Assembly: GCF_910594005.1 (NCBI RefSeq) | Contig: NC_057843.1 | Span: 32,399,001-32,463,000 of the forward strand | DNA from: Cervus elaphus | Taxonomy: Eukaryota > Chordata > Mammalia > Artiodactyla > Cervidae | Direction of reading: 5' to 3' | Length of the DNA: 64,000 bases | Shown: one piece after another, positions 11,538-23,829 of the stretch | How positions within the stretch are numbered: position 1 is the first letter of the stretch | Layout: each line of letters starts with the position of its first letter | The notes under the pieces: model-generated | Databases searched by the model: none | The model's input: the letters and a program-made list of their open reading frames with translations, nothing else | What the model was told of the DNA's origin: nothing | Program-made: the position numbers and the translations under genes

Positions 11538-14354
11538 GTTGGTTTCATTTCCTTCTATATTTGTACTATACTTTCAGATGTCTGTGCATCTGAGATTCAG
11601 TAAAAATTGATAGGCAACATCCATCTGGAATAAATTTTAATGTTAAGGGCTAAGTATTTACTTGGAGACATTTTTAAGTAGTCAATTCATTGGTAAATAT
11701 TTGCCTAATGAGGCAGTTTATCTTCTTAATGAACCTTATGATTCTAGAGACTTGGCTACTGCATGGTTAGCTAATGAGAACAAGTCTTTATTTGGAAGCT
11801 CTAGTTTTTATTCAGTGACAATAAAATTGATGTATATGGTTCAGAATATTTTCCTTGGAAAAGTGGCATGCATTGTGTTATCTGTGTGTTTATGTATGTG
11901 TTAGGTATATATTTTTGCAAATCACACACATACACACACACACACACACCCCAGAGTCACATACTCAAGTTCTGCCCAGTTGTCAAAAATCAGTTAAGTA
12001 GCTAACCAGACTTCTACGTATCACATTTTTAACATGGCAATGCATACATCAAGTGAAATATGATCCTTAGCTATTTGGATTCTAAGGAATTCTAGAATTT
12101 ATTAATCTAATTCTAGCTTTAATGAATTCCAGCATTAATCCCATGTGACTCATCTGTCAGGAAGTGTGAGAATCAAAACTGTTCCTTTTGTTGCCTTTCA
12201 CTCAGTGTGAAAACAGGGCAAAGAACAGTTCTTTGGCACATTCATCAAAACTGTGATCAGGCTGATTAAAATGCAGATACATTGGGGCTTATCTCTTATC
12301 TGCAGCCCAACAGTGATATCTGATTTATTTGAATCTCATTAACACCTTTTCCATGCTTTACTATTGTTTGCTGCTGTTACTGTCATCTAATTAAACAAGC
12401 ACAACTGTAAATTGTATATGCACATTTGCTCTCTACATTTCTCTGATATCATCTGAAACCTGTCTTCCTACTAGTAATACTCCTCAGGCATAGCATGAGG
12501 GCAGAATGGTAATTTAGGGTTGTTCTGCACTGTATTGCTTTTTTGTGTGGAAGCAAGAATCTTATAAATTTTTAAATTGAACAGTACCATCTATTTGTGA
12601 TTTGCTTCCATTTCTTTTAAAGAGTTTGCTACTTGGTATGAAAGCTTCTGATGTCTGAATGACAAAGCCTATGTTTCACGGGATATTTATTTACTATTTT
12701 TCTGATTTTTCCAGCAATACACATTGTGCATTTCATTTTTTTTGCAGACATCTTCACTAATGACTTCTATATAGTCACTTTTCTAAAAACCCCATATAGA
12801 TTTTCCCAGATCCAGGGAAAATCAGGTCCATTAAGTGTCCTCTTTTAAAGCCCCATTCATTTAACATCACTTCAGATTTCTCAATTATTTTACTAGGTTG
12901 TGTTTTCTAGCCATTTCTCTTTTACTGTTTCTGAAAAGAACCGCTTAGTTCCCCAACCCCACAAATAGAGAGACAAAAAGTACAAGAGGAAAATCGAAAT
13001 ATATCAAAGAAATATAAAGTTATTTTCAATCAAGATCAGCTTCTTCATTCATGTTAATTTTTTTAACAGAATTCCAAATGGGAACCTTTGAGAGTTAATG
13101 TCCTTTATATTAGTTTCATATTGATGTGTTACTTGGTTTGTTACCATGAACAGCAGGGGATACATTATTTATATTTGTGGTTGTGTCCCCCCTACTCATG
13201 TTAACCAAAATAAATGAATTCAAGCCTTAGTAATTGTGAAAGCAATTTGGATATAATCATATTTCCATTATTGTGATAGTGTACCTATAAATTATACCAT
13301 ATGATGCTTCTAGAGCATCAGTATGAACAAAAGAAGAATATTTATACCAAATGTCTTTTTAAAAATTAAAAAGGAAAAACAATTATTGTTTGCTTTTTGA
13401 TAAGAAGTTATGTATATGTCAAACACACATTGAGAGGTAGATAACAGCATATCCCACCTGTTAGCAACTTTACTCATTGAACTCTGTATTTAAATTATTT
13501 TTCTTATACTTTTTTTTATTTTATGTGCACCCTGTGTATATGTATCTGATCAAGCCGAGTTATTTACTGTTACTATTTACTATTTACTTAATTAATTACA
13601 TTCTGAAAGTGAAGACCAAAGATTTGGTGGTAGAACAATGAAGGATAGACATTCATATATATTAATTATATGGCTATAACTTGGATCTACAGTCTTAGAA
13701 GGAAAATTTTAGTATGAACTATGCTTGTTCATGAGAAGATAATAATACTTATAGGATTCTAGCATTAATACATAAAGACATATTTATCTATGTGTCTGCC
13801 TAGGTATCATTTATTACATAATAAATGTAATGATAGCAAAATATTGGCAACAGTTTAAATGACTGTGGCAAATGACTCTAAATATATTAGAAAAATAGAA
13901 AATGAAGGAGCATTCCAAAATACGATAATTTATGTCTATAATTACTGGATTAGGAATCTATTCATGATATTTTGGGAAATAAAAAATTAAGTTGTTAAAT
14001 GGTATGTGTCATAATATTCTATTTTATAAATGCATTATGTATTGGTATATATGTTTTTATATGGAGAGGTATTTGTATCACCTGGGTGAGAGAAGTCACC
14101 AAACTACTAACTGTGGGTGCCTCTGGGATGCATTCTTGAAGGAATAAGCAGAAGAGCTTTTTTTTTTTTTGTAATTTATATAAGTTAAAAAGAAAATGGA
14201 GGGTTTTAGGTGATTTTAACTATTTAACAATCTTTAGACATTCCAAAAAGGTGATGCAAACATCATAATCAGTGACACATCTGGTTATGCTTTATTAGTG
14301 TTAGTTGGTGGTACAGGAGTTTTAGCCTGCATGTGAATATCACCTATTAGTGTT
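11538..14354. other. Unique sequence; (CA)n at 11923-11949
   Basis: No gene was recognised. The stretch at about 12150-12800 is less AT-rich, free of recognisable repeats and contains TAATTA and CAGCTG-like words, so it is a weak candidate for conserved noncoding DNA. A T run lies at 14158-14171. The frame at 11662-11904 (80 codons) resembles no known family and runs into the CA repeat. Confidence 0.4.
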
Positions 14355-15405
14355 GGTAATTAACAGTTCAGTACAGTTCAGTCGCTCAGTCCTGTCCAAC
14401 TCTTTGTGACTCCACAGACTGCAGTACGCCAGGCTTCCCAGTCCATCACCAACTCCCAGAGCTTACTCAAACTCATGTCCATCGAGTCGGTGATGACATC
14501 CAACAATCTCATCCTCTGTCATCCGCTACTCCTACTACGTTCAATCTTTCCCAGCAACAGGGCATTTTCCAATGAGTCAGTTCTTCACGTTATGTGGCCA
14601 AAGTATTGGAGTTTCAGCTTCAGCATCAGTGCTTTCAATGAACATTCAGAACTTAATTTCCTTTAGGATGGACTGGTTGGATCTCCTTGCAGTTCAAGGA
14701 GCTCTCAAGAGTCTTCTCTCAACACCACAGTTCAAAAGCATCAGTTCTTTGGCACTCAGCTTCTTTTCTAGTCAAACTCTCACATCCATACATAACTACT
14801 GGAAAAACCATAGCCTTGACTAGACGGACCTTTGTTGGCAAAATAATGTCTCTGCATTTTAATATGCTGTCTAGGTTGGTCATAGCTTTTCTCCCAAGGA
14901 GCAAGTGTCTTTTAATTTCATGCCTGCAGTCACCATCTGCAGGGATTTTGGAGCCCCCCCAAATAAAGTCTGTCACTGTTTCCATCTATTTGCCATGAAG
15001 TGATGGGACCAGACGCCATGATGTTAGTTTTCTGAATGATGAGTTTTAAGCCAACTTTTTCACTCTTCTTTCACTTTCATCGAGAGGCTCTTTAGTTTCT
15101 TCACTTTCTGTCATAAGGGTGGTATCATCTGAATATCTGAGGTTAGTGATATTTCTCCCAGCAGTCTTGATTCCAGCTTGTGCTTCATCCAGTACAGCAT
15201 TTTGCATGATGTACTCTGCATATAAGTTAAATAAGCAGGATGACAATATACAGCCTTGACGTATTCCTTTCCCAATTTAGAACCAGTCTGTTGTTTTATG
15301 TCCAGTTAGAACTGTTGTTTCTTGGCCTGCATACAGATTTGTCAGGAGGCAGGACAGGTCTTCTGGTATTCCCATCACTTTAAGAATTTTCAACTTTATT
15401 GTGAT

Positions 15406-15612
15406 CTACTTCTCTGGTGGCTCAGACGGTAAAGCATCTGTCTACAATGCAGGAGACCTGGGTTCGATCCCCGGGTCAGGAAGATTCCCTGGAGAAGGAA
15501 ATGGCAACCCACTCCAGTACTTTTGCCTGGAAAATTCCATGGACAGAGGAGCCTGTTGCCTTGGGTTGCAAAGAGTCGGACAGGACTGAGCGACTTCACT
15601 TTCACTTTCACA
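15406..15612 (+). mobile_element. Bov-tA SINE inserted in BovB
   Basis: The tRNA-like head includes TCTGGTGGCTCAGACGGTAA with a B-box-like GGGTTCGATCC. The body ends GACTTCACTTTCACTTTCAC. BovB continues on both sides (TTTATTGTGATC on the left, ACAGTCAAAGGC on the right). No clear target duplication is visible, which is unusual for an otherwise well preserved copy. Confidence 0.9.
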
Positions 15613-15724
15613 CAGTCAAAGGCTTTGGAGTAGTCAATAAAACAGAAGTAGATGTTTTTTCTGGAACTCTCTTGCTTTTTCAATGATCAAACGGATATTG
15701 GCAATTTGATCTCTGGTTCCTCTC

Positions 15725-15815
15725 GCTTTTCTTTTCTTTTTTCAAAATAAAATAAAATAAAATTTATGTACAAAAATAAAATAAAATAAAATAAGCTACT
15801 TGGCTTTTCTTTTCT
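15725..15815. repeat. 65-base (AAAAT)-rich insertion with 13-base target duplication
   Basis: The exact repeat GCTTTTCTTTTCT occurs at 15725-15737 and 15803-15815 inside BovB. Between them are two AAAATAAAAT blocks joined by TTATGTAC. The BovB continues across as if uninterrupted. Confidence 0.7.
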
Positions 15816-17315
15816 AAATCCAGCTTGAACGTCTGGAAGTTCACGGTTCACGTACTGTTGAAGCCTGGCTTGGGGAATTTTGAGCATTACATTGCTAGCA
15901 TGTGAGATGAGTACAATTGTGTGGTAGTTTGAACATTCTTTGGCATTGCCTTTCTTTGGGATTGGAATGAAAACTGACCTTTTCCAGTGTGGCCACTGTT
16001 GAGTTTTCCAAATTTGCTGGCATATTGAGTGCAGCACTTTCACAGCATCATCTTTTAGGATTCGAAACACCTCAACTGGAATTCCATCACCTCCATTAGT
16101 TTTGCTCATAGCGATGCTTTTTAAGGCACATTTGACTTCACATTACAGGATATCTATCTCTAGTTGAGTGACACACCATCGTGGTTATCTAGGTCATGAA
16201 GATCTTTTTGGTATAATTCTTCCGTGTATTCTTGCCACCTCTTCTTAAATATCTTCTGCTTCTGTTAGGTCCGTACCATTTCTGTCCTTTATTGTGCCCA
16301 TCTTTGCATGAAATGTTCCCTTGGTATCTCTAATTTTCTTGAAGAGATCTCTGATCTTTCCTATTCTGTTGTTTTCCTCTATTTCATTGCATGGATCATG
16401 GAGGAAGACTTTCTTTATCTCTCCTTGCTATTGTTTGGAAATCTGCATTCAAATAGGTATATCTTTCCTTTTCTTTCTTTCTTTTCTTTTTTTTTCTTTT
16501 TGCCTTTAGCTTCTCTTCTTTTCTCAGCTATTTGTAAGGCCTCCTCAGACAACCATTTTGTCTTTTTGCATTTCTTTTTCTTGGGGATGGTCTTGATCAC
16601 TGCTACCTGTACAGTGTCACTAACCTCCATTCATAGTTCTTCAGGCACTCTGTCTATCAAACCTAATCCCTTAAATCTGTTTGTCACTTCCACTGTATAG
16701 TAATACGGGATTTGATTTAGGTCATACCTGAATGGTCTAGTGGTTTTCCCTACTTTCTTCAATTTAAGTTTGAATTCAGCAATAAGGAGTTCATGATCTG
16801 AGCCACAGTCAGCTCCCAGTCTTGCTTTTGCTGACTGTATAGATCTTCTCCTTCTTTGGCTGCAAAGAATATAATCAATCTAATTTCGGTATTGACCATC
16901 TGGTGGTGTCCATGTGTAGAGTCTTCTCTTGTGTTGTTGAAAGAGCTATGACTGTTGCTATGACCAGTGCGTTCTCTTCACAGAACTCTGTTAGCCTTTG
17001 ACCTGCTTCATTTTTTACTCCAAGGCCAAATTTGCCTGTTTCTCTATGTATCTCTTGACTACTTACTTTTGCATTCCAGTTCCTTATAATGAAAAGGACA
17101 TCTTTTTTGGTTGTTGGTTCTAAAAGGGCTTTTAATTCTTCCTAGAATCATTCAACTTCAGCTTCTTCAGCATTACTGTGATATTGAATGGTTTGCCTTG
17201 GAAATGAACAGAGATCATTATTGTTTTTGAGATTGCATCCAAGTACTGCATTTTGGATTCTTTTGTTGACTATGAGGTGAGGGCTACTTTTGTTCTAAGG
17301 GATTCTTGCCCATAA

Positions 17316-17404
17316 TAGTAGATATAATGGTCATCTGAGTTAAATCTAGTAGATATAATGGTCATCTGAGTTAAATCTAGTAGATATAATGGTTATCTGA
17401 GTTG
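17316..17404 (+). repeat. 31-base tandem triplication at the BovB inversion junction
   Basis: The unit begins TAGTAGATATAATGG and continues TCATCTGAGTTAAATC; copies start at 17316, 17347 and 17378, the last incomplete. The unit is part of the BovB endonuclease region and is single-copy in the related elements here. Confidence 0.85.
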
Positions 17405-18306
17405 TGGAACAGTGACCACACAGAAGACTAACCCAGATTTGCCCATGAGTGTGCAGGAGTCTCCGGCAGAGACGTGGGTCAATGGTGGCCTGCTGCAGGG
17501 TCAGGGGCTGCAGGGGACCTTTTGAAAGAGGTAGCCATTATCTTCATTATCTTCATATTCCACCACAGTTTCGCCTCAGGTCAAACAACAGGGAGGGACC
17601 CAGCCCCACCAATCAATAGAAAATTGGATTAAAGATTTACTGAGCATGGCCCTGCCCATCAGAACAAGACCCAATTTCCTCCTCAGTCAGTCTTTTCCAT
17701 CAGGAAGCTTCCATAAGTCTCTTATCCTTATCCATCAGAGAGCAGACAGAATGAAAACCACAATTACAGACAACTAATCAAACTGATCACATGTACCACA
17801 GCCTTGTCTAACTCAATGAAACTATGAGCCATGCCATGTAGGGCCACCCAAGTCAGACAGGTCACGGTGGAGAGTTCTGACAAAACGTGGTCCACTGGAG
17901 AAGGGAATGGCAAAACAGTATTCTTGCCTTGAGAACCCCATGAACAGTATGAAAAGGCAAAATGATAGGATACTGAAAGATGAACTCCCCGGGTCAGTAG
18001 GTGTCCAATATGCTACTGGAGAACAGTGGAGAAATAGCTCCAGAAAGAATGAAGAGACGGAGCCGAAGCAAAAACAGCACCCAGTTGTGGATGTGACTGG
18101 TGATGGAAGTAAAGTCCAATGCTGTAAAGAACAATATTGCATAGGAACCTGGAATGTTAGGTACATGAATCAAGGCAAATTGGAAGTGGCCAAACAGGAG
18201 ATGGCAAGAGTGAAGATCGACATTTTAGGAATCAGTGAACTAAAATGGCCTGGAATGGGTGAAATTAATTCAGATGACCATTATATCTACTTCTGTGGTC
18301 ATTGAC

Positions 18307-18492
18307 AAGGCAAATAAATTTCATACATGTCCCCTTGGAGTTCTGATGTAGTTCAGAATAGTGCAGTGGCTTAGGTAAGATAGATTATTATTTCCCCTCC
18401 TTCTATCAGAATCTGACAAATCTATCCTACCAAGGCAGTGCTGTTAGATGAGATGGTTAATGGACCCACACATCTTCTTTCATAGCCAAGAT
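18307..18492. other. Spacer between two BovB copies
   Basis: About 186 bases without BovB similarity or any recognised feature. Confidence 0.55.
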
Positions 18493-19875
18493 TAGAGTCC
18501 AAAATGCAGTTCTTGGGTGCAGCCTCAAAAATAATAGAATAATCTTAGTTTTATTTCCAAGGCAAGCCATTCAACTATCAGAATAATCCAAGTCTGTGCC
18601 CTAACCACTGATGCCAAAGAAGCTGAAGTCAAATGGTTCTATGAAGACCTGAATCATCTTATAGAACTGACACCTAAAAACAGATGTCCATTTCATCATA
18701 GAAGATTGGAATGCAAAAGTAGGAAGTCAAGAGATACCTGGAATAGCAGGCGAGTTTGGCCTTGAGAGTACAAAATGAAGAAAGGAAAAGGCTAACAGTT
18801 TTGTCAAGAGAACATGCTGGTCCTAGCAAACACCCTTTTCCAACAACCCAAATGATGACTGTATACATGGATATCACCAGATGGTCAGTACTGAAATCAG
18901 ATTTATTATATTCTTGATAGCTGAAGATGGAGAAGCTCTATTCAGTCAGTAAAAACAAGTCCTGGACCTGACTGTGGCTCAAATCATCAAATTCAGGCAT
19001 AAATTGAAGAAAGTAGGGGAAATCATTAGTCCATTCAGGTATGACCAAAATCAAATCGCTTATACAGTGAAGGTGACAAACAGATTCAAAGGATGACATC
19101 TGGTAGACAGAGTGCCTGAAGAGCTATGGACAGAGGATCATAACATTATACAGGAGGAAATGACCAAACCATCCCAAAGAAGAGTAAATGCAGAAGGGCA
19201 AAGTGGTTATCTGAGGTTTACAAGGAAAGGGGAAGATATGAAAGGCAAGGGAGAAGGGGAAAATATACCCAACTGAATGAAGAGTTCCAGAGAATAGCAT
19301 AAAGAGATACAAAGGCCTTCTTAAAGGAACATTGCAAAGATAGAGGAAAACAACAGAATGGGAAAGGGTAGAGATCTATCTCTTCAAGAATACTTTAGAT
19401 ATCAAGGGAACATTTCATACAAACATGGACACGATAAAGGACAGAAATGGTAAAGACCTCACAGAAGCAGAAGAGATGAAGAAGAGGTGGCAAGAATACA
19501 CAGATCTATACAAAAAATGTCTTAATGACCCGGATAACTATGATGCTGTAGTAACTCACCTGGAGCTGGACATAATGGAGTGTGAAGTCAAATAAGCCTT
19601 AGAAAGCATTACTAACAAAGCATTATAATCTTTGTTATAAACTAGAGATGATGGAATTCCAGCTGAGCTGTTTAATACACTAAAAGATAATGCTGTTAAA
19701 ATGCTGCAATCAGTATATCAGCAAATTTGGAAAACTCAGCAGAGGCCACAGGAGTGGAAAAGGTCAGTTTTCATTCCAGTCCCAAAGAAGGGTAGTGCCT
19801 AAGAATGTTCAAACTACCATGCAATTGTACTCATTTCACAATGCTAGCAAAGTTATGCTCAAAATCATTCAAGCT

Positions 19876-21566
19876 AGGCTTCATTTCATGTAAAGATGGG
19901 CACAATAAAGGACAGAAATGGTATGGACCTAACAGAAGCAGAAGATATTAAGAAGAGGTGGCAAGAATACACAGAAGAATTACGCAAAAAATATCTTCAT
20001 GACATTGATAATCATGAAGGTGTGATCACTCACCTAGAGCCAGATGTCCTAGAATGTGAGGTCAAGTGGGTCTTAGGAAGCATCACTACGAACAAAGCTA
20101 GTGGAGGTGATGGAATTCCAGTTGAGCTATTTCAAATCCTGAAAGATGATGCTGTGAAAGTGCTACACTCAATATGCCAGCAAATTTGGAAAACTCAGCA
20201 GTGGTCACAGGGCTGGAAAAGGTCAGTTTTCATTCCAATCCCAAAGCAAGGCAATGCCAAAGAATGCTCAAACTACTGCACAATTGCACTCATCTCACAC
20301 ACTAGTAAAGTAAGGCTCGAAATTCTCCAAGCCAGGCTTCAACAGCATATGAACTGTGAACTTGCAGATGTTCAAGCTGGATTTAGAAAATGCAGAGGAA
20401 CCAGAGATCAAATTGCCAACATCCACTGGATCATTGAAAAAGCAAGAGAGTTCTAGAAAAACATTTACTTCTGATTTATTGACTACTCCAAAGCCTTTGA
20501 CTGTGTGGATCACAACAAACTGTGGAAAATTCTTAAAGAGACGGAAATACCAGACCACCTGACCTGCCTCCTGACAAATCTGTAAGCAGATCAAGAAGTG
20601 ACAGCTAGAACTGGACTTGGAACAATGGACTGGTTCCAAATCAGGAAAAGAGTATGTCAAGGCTGTATATTGTCACCCTGCTTATTTAACTTATATGCAG
20701 AGTACATCGTGCAAAATGCTGGGCTGGAGGAAACACAAGCTGGAATCAAGATTGCCAGGAGAAATATCACTAACCTCAGATATGCAGATGTCACCACCCT
20801 TATGGCAGAAAGCAAAGAACTAAAGAGCCTATTGATGAAAGTGAAAGAGAGTGGAAAAGTTCATTTAAAATTCAACATTCAGAAAACTAAGATCATGGCA
20901 TCTGGCCCCATCATCTCATGGTAAATAGTTAGGGAAACAATGGAAACAGTGACAAACTTTATTTTGGGGGACTCAAAAATCACTGCAGATGAGGACTGCA
21001 GATATGAAATTAAAAAACACTTGCTCCTTGGGAAAAAAAAGCTATGACCAACCTAGATAGCATATTAAAAAGCAGAGACATTACTTTGCCAACAAAGGTC
21101 CATCAAGTCAAAGCTTTGGTTTTCCAGTAGTCATGTATGGATGTGAGAGTTGGCCTATAAAGAAAACTGAGCACTAAAGAATTGATCCTTTTGAACTATG
21201 GTGTTGGAGAAGACTCTTGAGAGTCCTTTGGATAGCAAGGAGATCCAACCAGTCCATCCTAAAGGAAATCAGTCCTGAATATTCATTGGAAGGACTGTTG
21301 TTGAAGCTGAAACTCCAATACTTTGGCCACCTGATGTGAAGAACTGACTCATTGAAAAGACCCTGATGCTGGGAATGATTGAAGGTAGGAGAAGAAGGGG
21401 ACAATAGAGGATGAGATTGTTAGATGGCATCACCGTCTCAATGGACATGAGATTTAGTAAGTTCCGCAAATTGGTGATGGACAGGGAATCCTGGTGTACT
21501 CAGTCCATGGCATTGGAAAGGGTTGGACACAACTCAGCAACTGAACTGAACTGAACTCAGGCTTCA
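19876..21566 (+). mobile_element. Younger BovB nested in the older BovB
   Basis: The inserted element spans 19884-21558, from the linker (TTTCATGTAAAGATGGGC) to the CTGAACTGAACTGAACT tail. The target AGGCTTCA is duplicated at 19876-19883 and 21559-21566, and the interrupted older BovB reads through the pair in register. The insertion is 5'-truncated and on the same strand as its host. Confidence 0.9.
19896..20456 (+). pseudogene. BovB ORF2 RT fragment, 186 codons open
   Basis: This is the longest open RT piece of the nested BovB. It contains the linker DIKKRWQEYTEELRKKYLHD, the block ASGGDGIPVELFQILKDDAV, the IPIPKQGNAKECSNY motif and RLQQHMNCELADVQAGFRK. It ends at a TAG at about 20454, just before the YSKAFD-type catalytic motif, which continues in other frames (20464-20515). 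The following frame 20598-20924 has SPCLFNLYAEYIVQNAGLEE and NLRYADVTTLMAES, where ADV replaces the expected ADD. The enzyme is therefore inactive. Confidence 0.85.
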
Positions 21567-22141
21567 GCAGTATGCCAATTTAGAAATTCCAGATGTACAG
21601 CTGGATTTCAAAGAGGCAGGGGAAACAGAGATCAAATTATCAACAATCATTGGATCGTGGAGAAAGCAAAGGAATTCTAGGGAAAAAAAAAGGTCTACTT
21701 CTGCTTCATTGACTACGCTATAGCCTTTGGTTGTGTGGATCACAACAAACTTTGCAAAATTTTGAAGAGATGGGAATACCAGACCACCTTACCTGCTTCC
21801 TGAAAAACCTGTATGCAGGTCAAGAAGCAACAGTTAGAACTGAATATGTAAAAAGTGACTGGTTCCAATCAGGAAAGGATTACAACAAGGTTGTCACCAT
21901 GCTTTTTAAACTTGTATGCAGAGTACATTGTGCAAAATGCCAGACTCGATGAATCATAAGCTGGAGTCCAGAGTGCTAGGAGAAATATCAACAACTTCAG
22001 ATATGTTAATAATACCACTCTAATGGCAGAAAGTGAAGATGAACTAAAGAGCTTCTTGATGAAGGTGAAAGAGTGCAAAAGCTGACTTGAAACTCAACAT
22101 AAAAAAAAAAGTAAGATCATGGTATACAGTCACATTACTGC

Positions 22142-22462
22142 ATGGCAAATAGCAGGGGAAACTGTGGAAGCTGTTACAGACTTTATTTTCTTGGGCTCCA
22201 AAATCACTGCAGCCGTGAAATTAAAAGACACTTGCTCCTTGGAAGGAAATCTGTGACAACCCTGAACAGCATATTAAAAACCAGAAACATCACTTTGCCA
22301 ACAAAGATCCATATATGCAAAGCTTTCGTTTTTCCAGTAGTCATGTATGGATGTGAGAGTTGGACCAGAAAGAAGACTGAACACCAAAGAATTAATGCTT
22401 TCAAATTGTGGTGCTATAGAAGACTCTTGAGAGTCCCTTGTATTTCAAGGAGATCAAACTAG
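22142..22462 (+). pseudogene. Old BovB ORF2 C-terminal fragment
   Basis: A 106-codon frame contains HCSREIKRHLLLGRKSVTTL and VVMYGCESWTRKKTEHQRIN, typical of the region after RT in BovB. Stops lie on both sides. It is the 3' part of the older of the two nested copies. Confidence 0.75.
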
Positions 22463-22765
22463 TCAATCCTAATGGAAATCAACCCTGAATATTTTGTGAA
22501 AGGACTACTGCCTAAGCTCCAATTCTTTGGCCACCTGTTTGGAAGAACCCACTCATTGGGAAAGACCCTGATGCCAATAAAGATTGAAGACAGGAAGAGA
22601 AGGGGGTGATAGAAGATTAGATGGTTAGATAGCATCACTGATTCAATGGATATGAATTTGAGCAAACACTGGGAGACAATGAAGGACAGAGGAGCCTGGT
22701 GTGCTATAGCTCATGGGGTCTTAAAGTGTTGGACATGACTTAGTGACTGAACAACAACAACTTCT

Positions 22766-23600
22766 TTCATATTGTTGTTCTGGTCTCCCCAGGATAATTG
22801 TATTCTTTAGCATATTCAGAATTGGGTGACCTCATATCTGGAAAAATAGAAGACCCAAAGAAATAATTTCCTATGGGCAGGAGAGGCCATCATGTGAGTG
22901 CAAATTTCATTTATACTCTCATAGTGTTGGTGATAATGTGGTCATATGACCACACCTGGACAAAGGGTGTGTGTGTGTATGTGTGTGTTTGTGTGTGTGT
23001 GTATGTATCCTTTTCCCCTACCCTGCCCCTGGAGAACCATTTAATGTGCTCTTTATATATGTTTATATTTGAATATTGTCTTAAACTATATTATTTGTGT
23101 CAAAAATGTCATTTAGTATATTAGAGTACATGACTCTTTGCTTTAATTAAAGACTAACTACCACAGCATGAAAAAGTACTTATCTTCTGTGCATTAGGAA
23201 AATGAAGTTATAAATATTAAGAAATAATAAGCTCTCCTTACATCTTTAAGGGCTGTGTCAATTGAAATATTTCAAAACATACCACAGTCCTATCTTGTAT
23301 TCTAATAGTTTAGTTCTTTTGAAGTTCAACTAATGCTGTCAAACTAATTAGAATCTTCAATCAAAATATCTATTCTACAGATCTCCTCACTAGTGCCCAA
23401 CAGTGGCTCTTAGCTAGATGTGCTGTGACTGATGTTACTACGGCATAGCACAATCTTTTGTAAAGTTACTAATGTCCTAGAATTAAAAAAATAAAATCAA
23501 GTCTCTCCCATTTCCTTTTAAATTTTAAAAGCCATCATCCTCAGTCTTTTTATAAGAATATGTGTATATTTTCAGATTCTTATAAATTGTATATCTGTAT
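22766..23600. other. Unique sequence with (GT)n at 22967-23008
   Basis: The GT repeat is interrupted by TAT and TTT. No gene or interspersed repeat is recognised in the rest. Confidence 0.5.
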
Positions 23601-23601
23601 T

Positions 23602-23820
23602 GGGGCTTCCCTAGTGACTCCGATGGTAAAAAATCTCCTTCAGTGCAGGAGACCTGGGTTCAGTCCCTGGGTTGGGAAGGTTCCCTGGAGGAGGCATGGC
23701 AACACATTCCAGTATTCTTGCCTAGAGAATCCCCTTGGAAAGAGGAGCCTGGTGGGCTACAACCCATGGGGTTGAGAAGAGTTGAACACGGCTGAGCAGC
23801 TAAGCGCAGCGCACAGCATG
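23602..23820 (+). mobile_element. Bov-tA SINE
   Basis: The head GGGGCTTCCCTAGTGACTC, the B-box-like GGGTTCAGTCC and the body CCAGTATTCTTGCCTAGAGA are present. The flanks TGTATATCT (23588-23596) and TGTCTATCT (23821-23829) match 8 of 9. Confidence 0.9.
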
Positions 23821-23829
23821 TGTCTATCT

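Larger units (their letters stand above)
15046..16109 (-). pseudogene. BovB ORF2 reverse transcriptase region (broken)
   Basis: Read right to left, 16109-15687 codes for residues GGDGIPVEVFRILKDDAVKV and the IPIPKKGNAKECSNY motif. The frame at 15246-15046 carries NLYAEYIMQNA then NLRYSDDTTLMTE, where SDD is this copy's form of the RT catalytic acidic pair (usually ADD in BovB). The Bov-tA, the AT insertion and several frameshifts lie between, so the domain is dead. Confidence 0.8.
14365..18296 (-). mobile_element. Long BovB LINE with inverted 5' part (minus-strand insertion)
   Basis: The 3' part lies in reverse at 14365-17404, from the BovB tail (TTCAGTCGCTCAG at the left) through the ORF2 C-terminus, RT and linker to the middle of the endonuclease. 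The missing 5' part (5' UTR and endonuclease start) lies in plus orientation at 17405-18296 and ends at GACCATTATATCTACTTCTG, the same element position where the reverse part begins. Read as a minus-strand insertion, this is an inverted 5' segment followed by the 3' segment. The flanks GGTAATTAAC (14355-14364) and GGTCATTGAC (18297-18306) match 8 of 10. A Bov-tA (15406-15612) and a 65-base AT insertion (15738-15802) interrupt it. Confidence 0.85.
18493..22765 (+). mobile_element. Old BovB LINE split by a younger BovB
   Basis: The old copy starts in the endonuclease (GAGTCCAAAATGCAG at 18493), runs to 19883, and resumes at 21559/21567 in the RT region (CAGCAGTATGCC). It finishes at a BovB tail ending TGACTGAACAACAACAAC near 22765. 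It is much more divergent than its neighbour, with many stops. It carries BovB-E (19884-21558) with an 8-base duplicated target. Confidence 0.85.

Noticed and set aside
11662..11904. 80-codon frame starting with Met
   Set aside because: No recognised family, and its end reads into a GT/CA-rich region. Random frames of this size are common in the window.
13860..14160. Possible CRISPR-like or satellite spacing in AT-rich DNA
   Set aside because: No repeated unit found; the organism is a mammal and no array exists.
15401..15589. 62-codon frame with a Gly/Asp-rich sequence
   Set aside because: It is a reading of the Bov-tA SINE; similar peptides come from other SINE copies.
17405..18492. One continuous plus-strand BovB from 17405 into the copy at 18493
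   Set aside because: The first part is close to consensus and ends before a 190-base unrelated spacer; the second is much older and starts further along. They are separate insertions.
23602..23680. Possible tRNA-Glu gene
   Set aside because: The tRNA-like text is the head of a Bov-tA SINE with a degenerate acceptor and no cloverleaf; the same holds for the other SINE heads.
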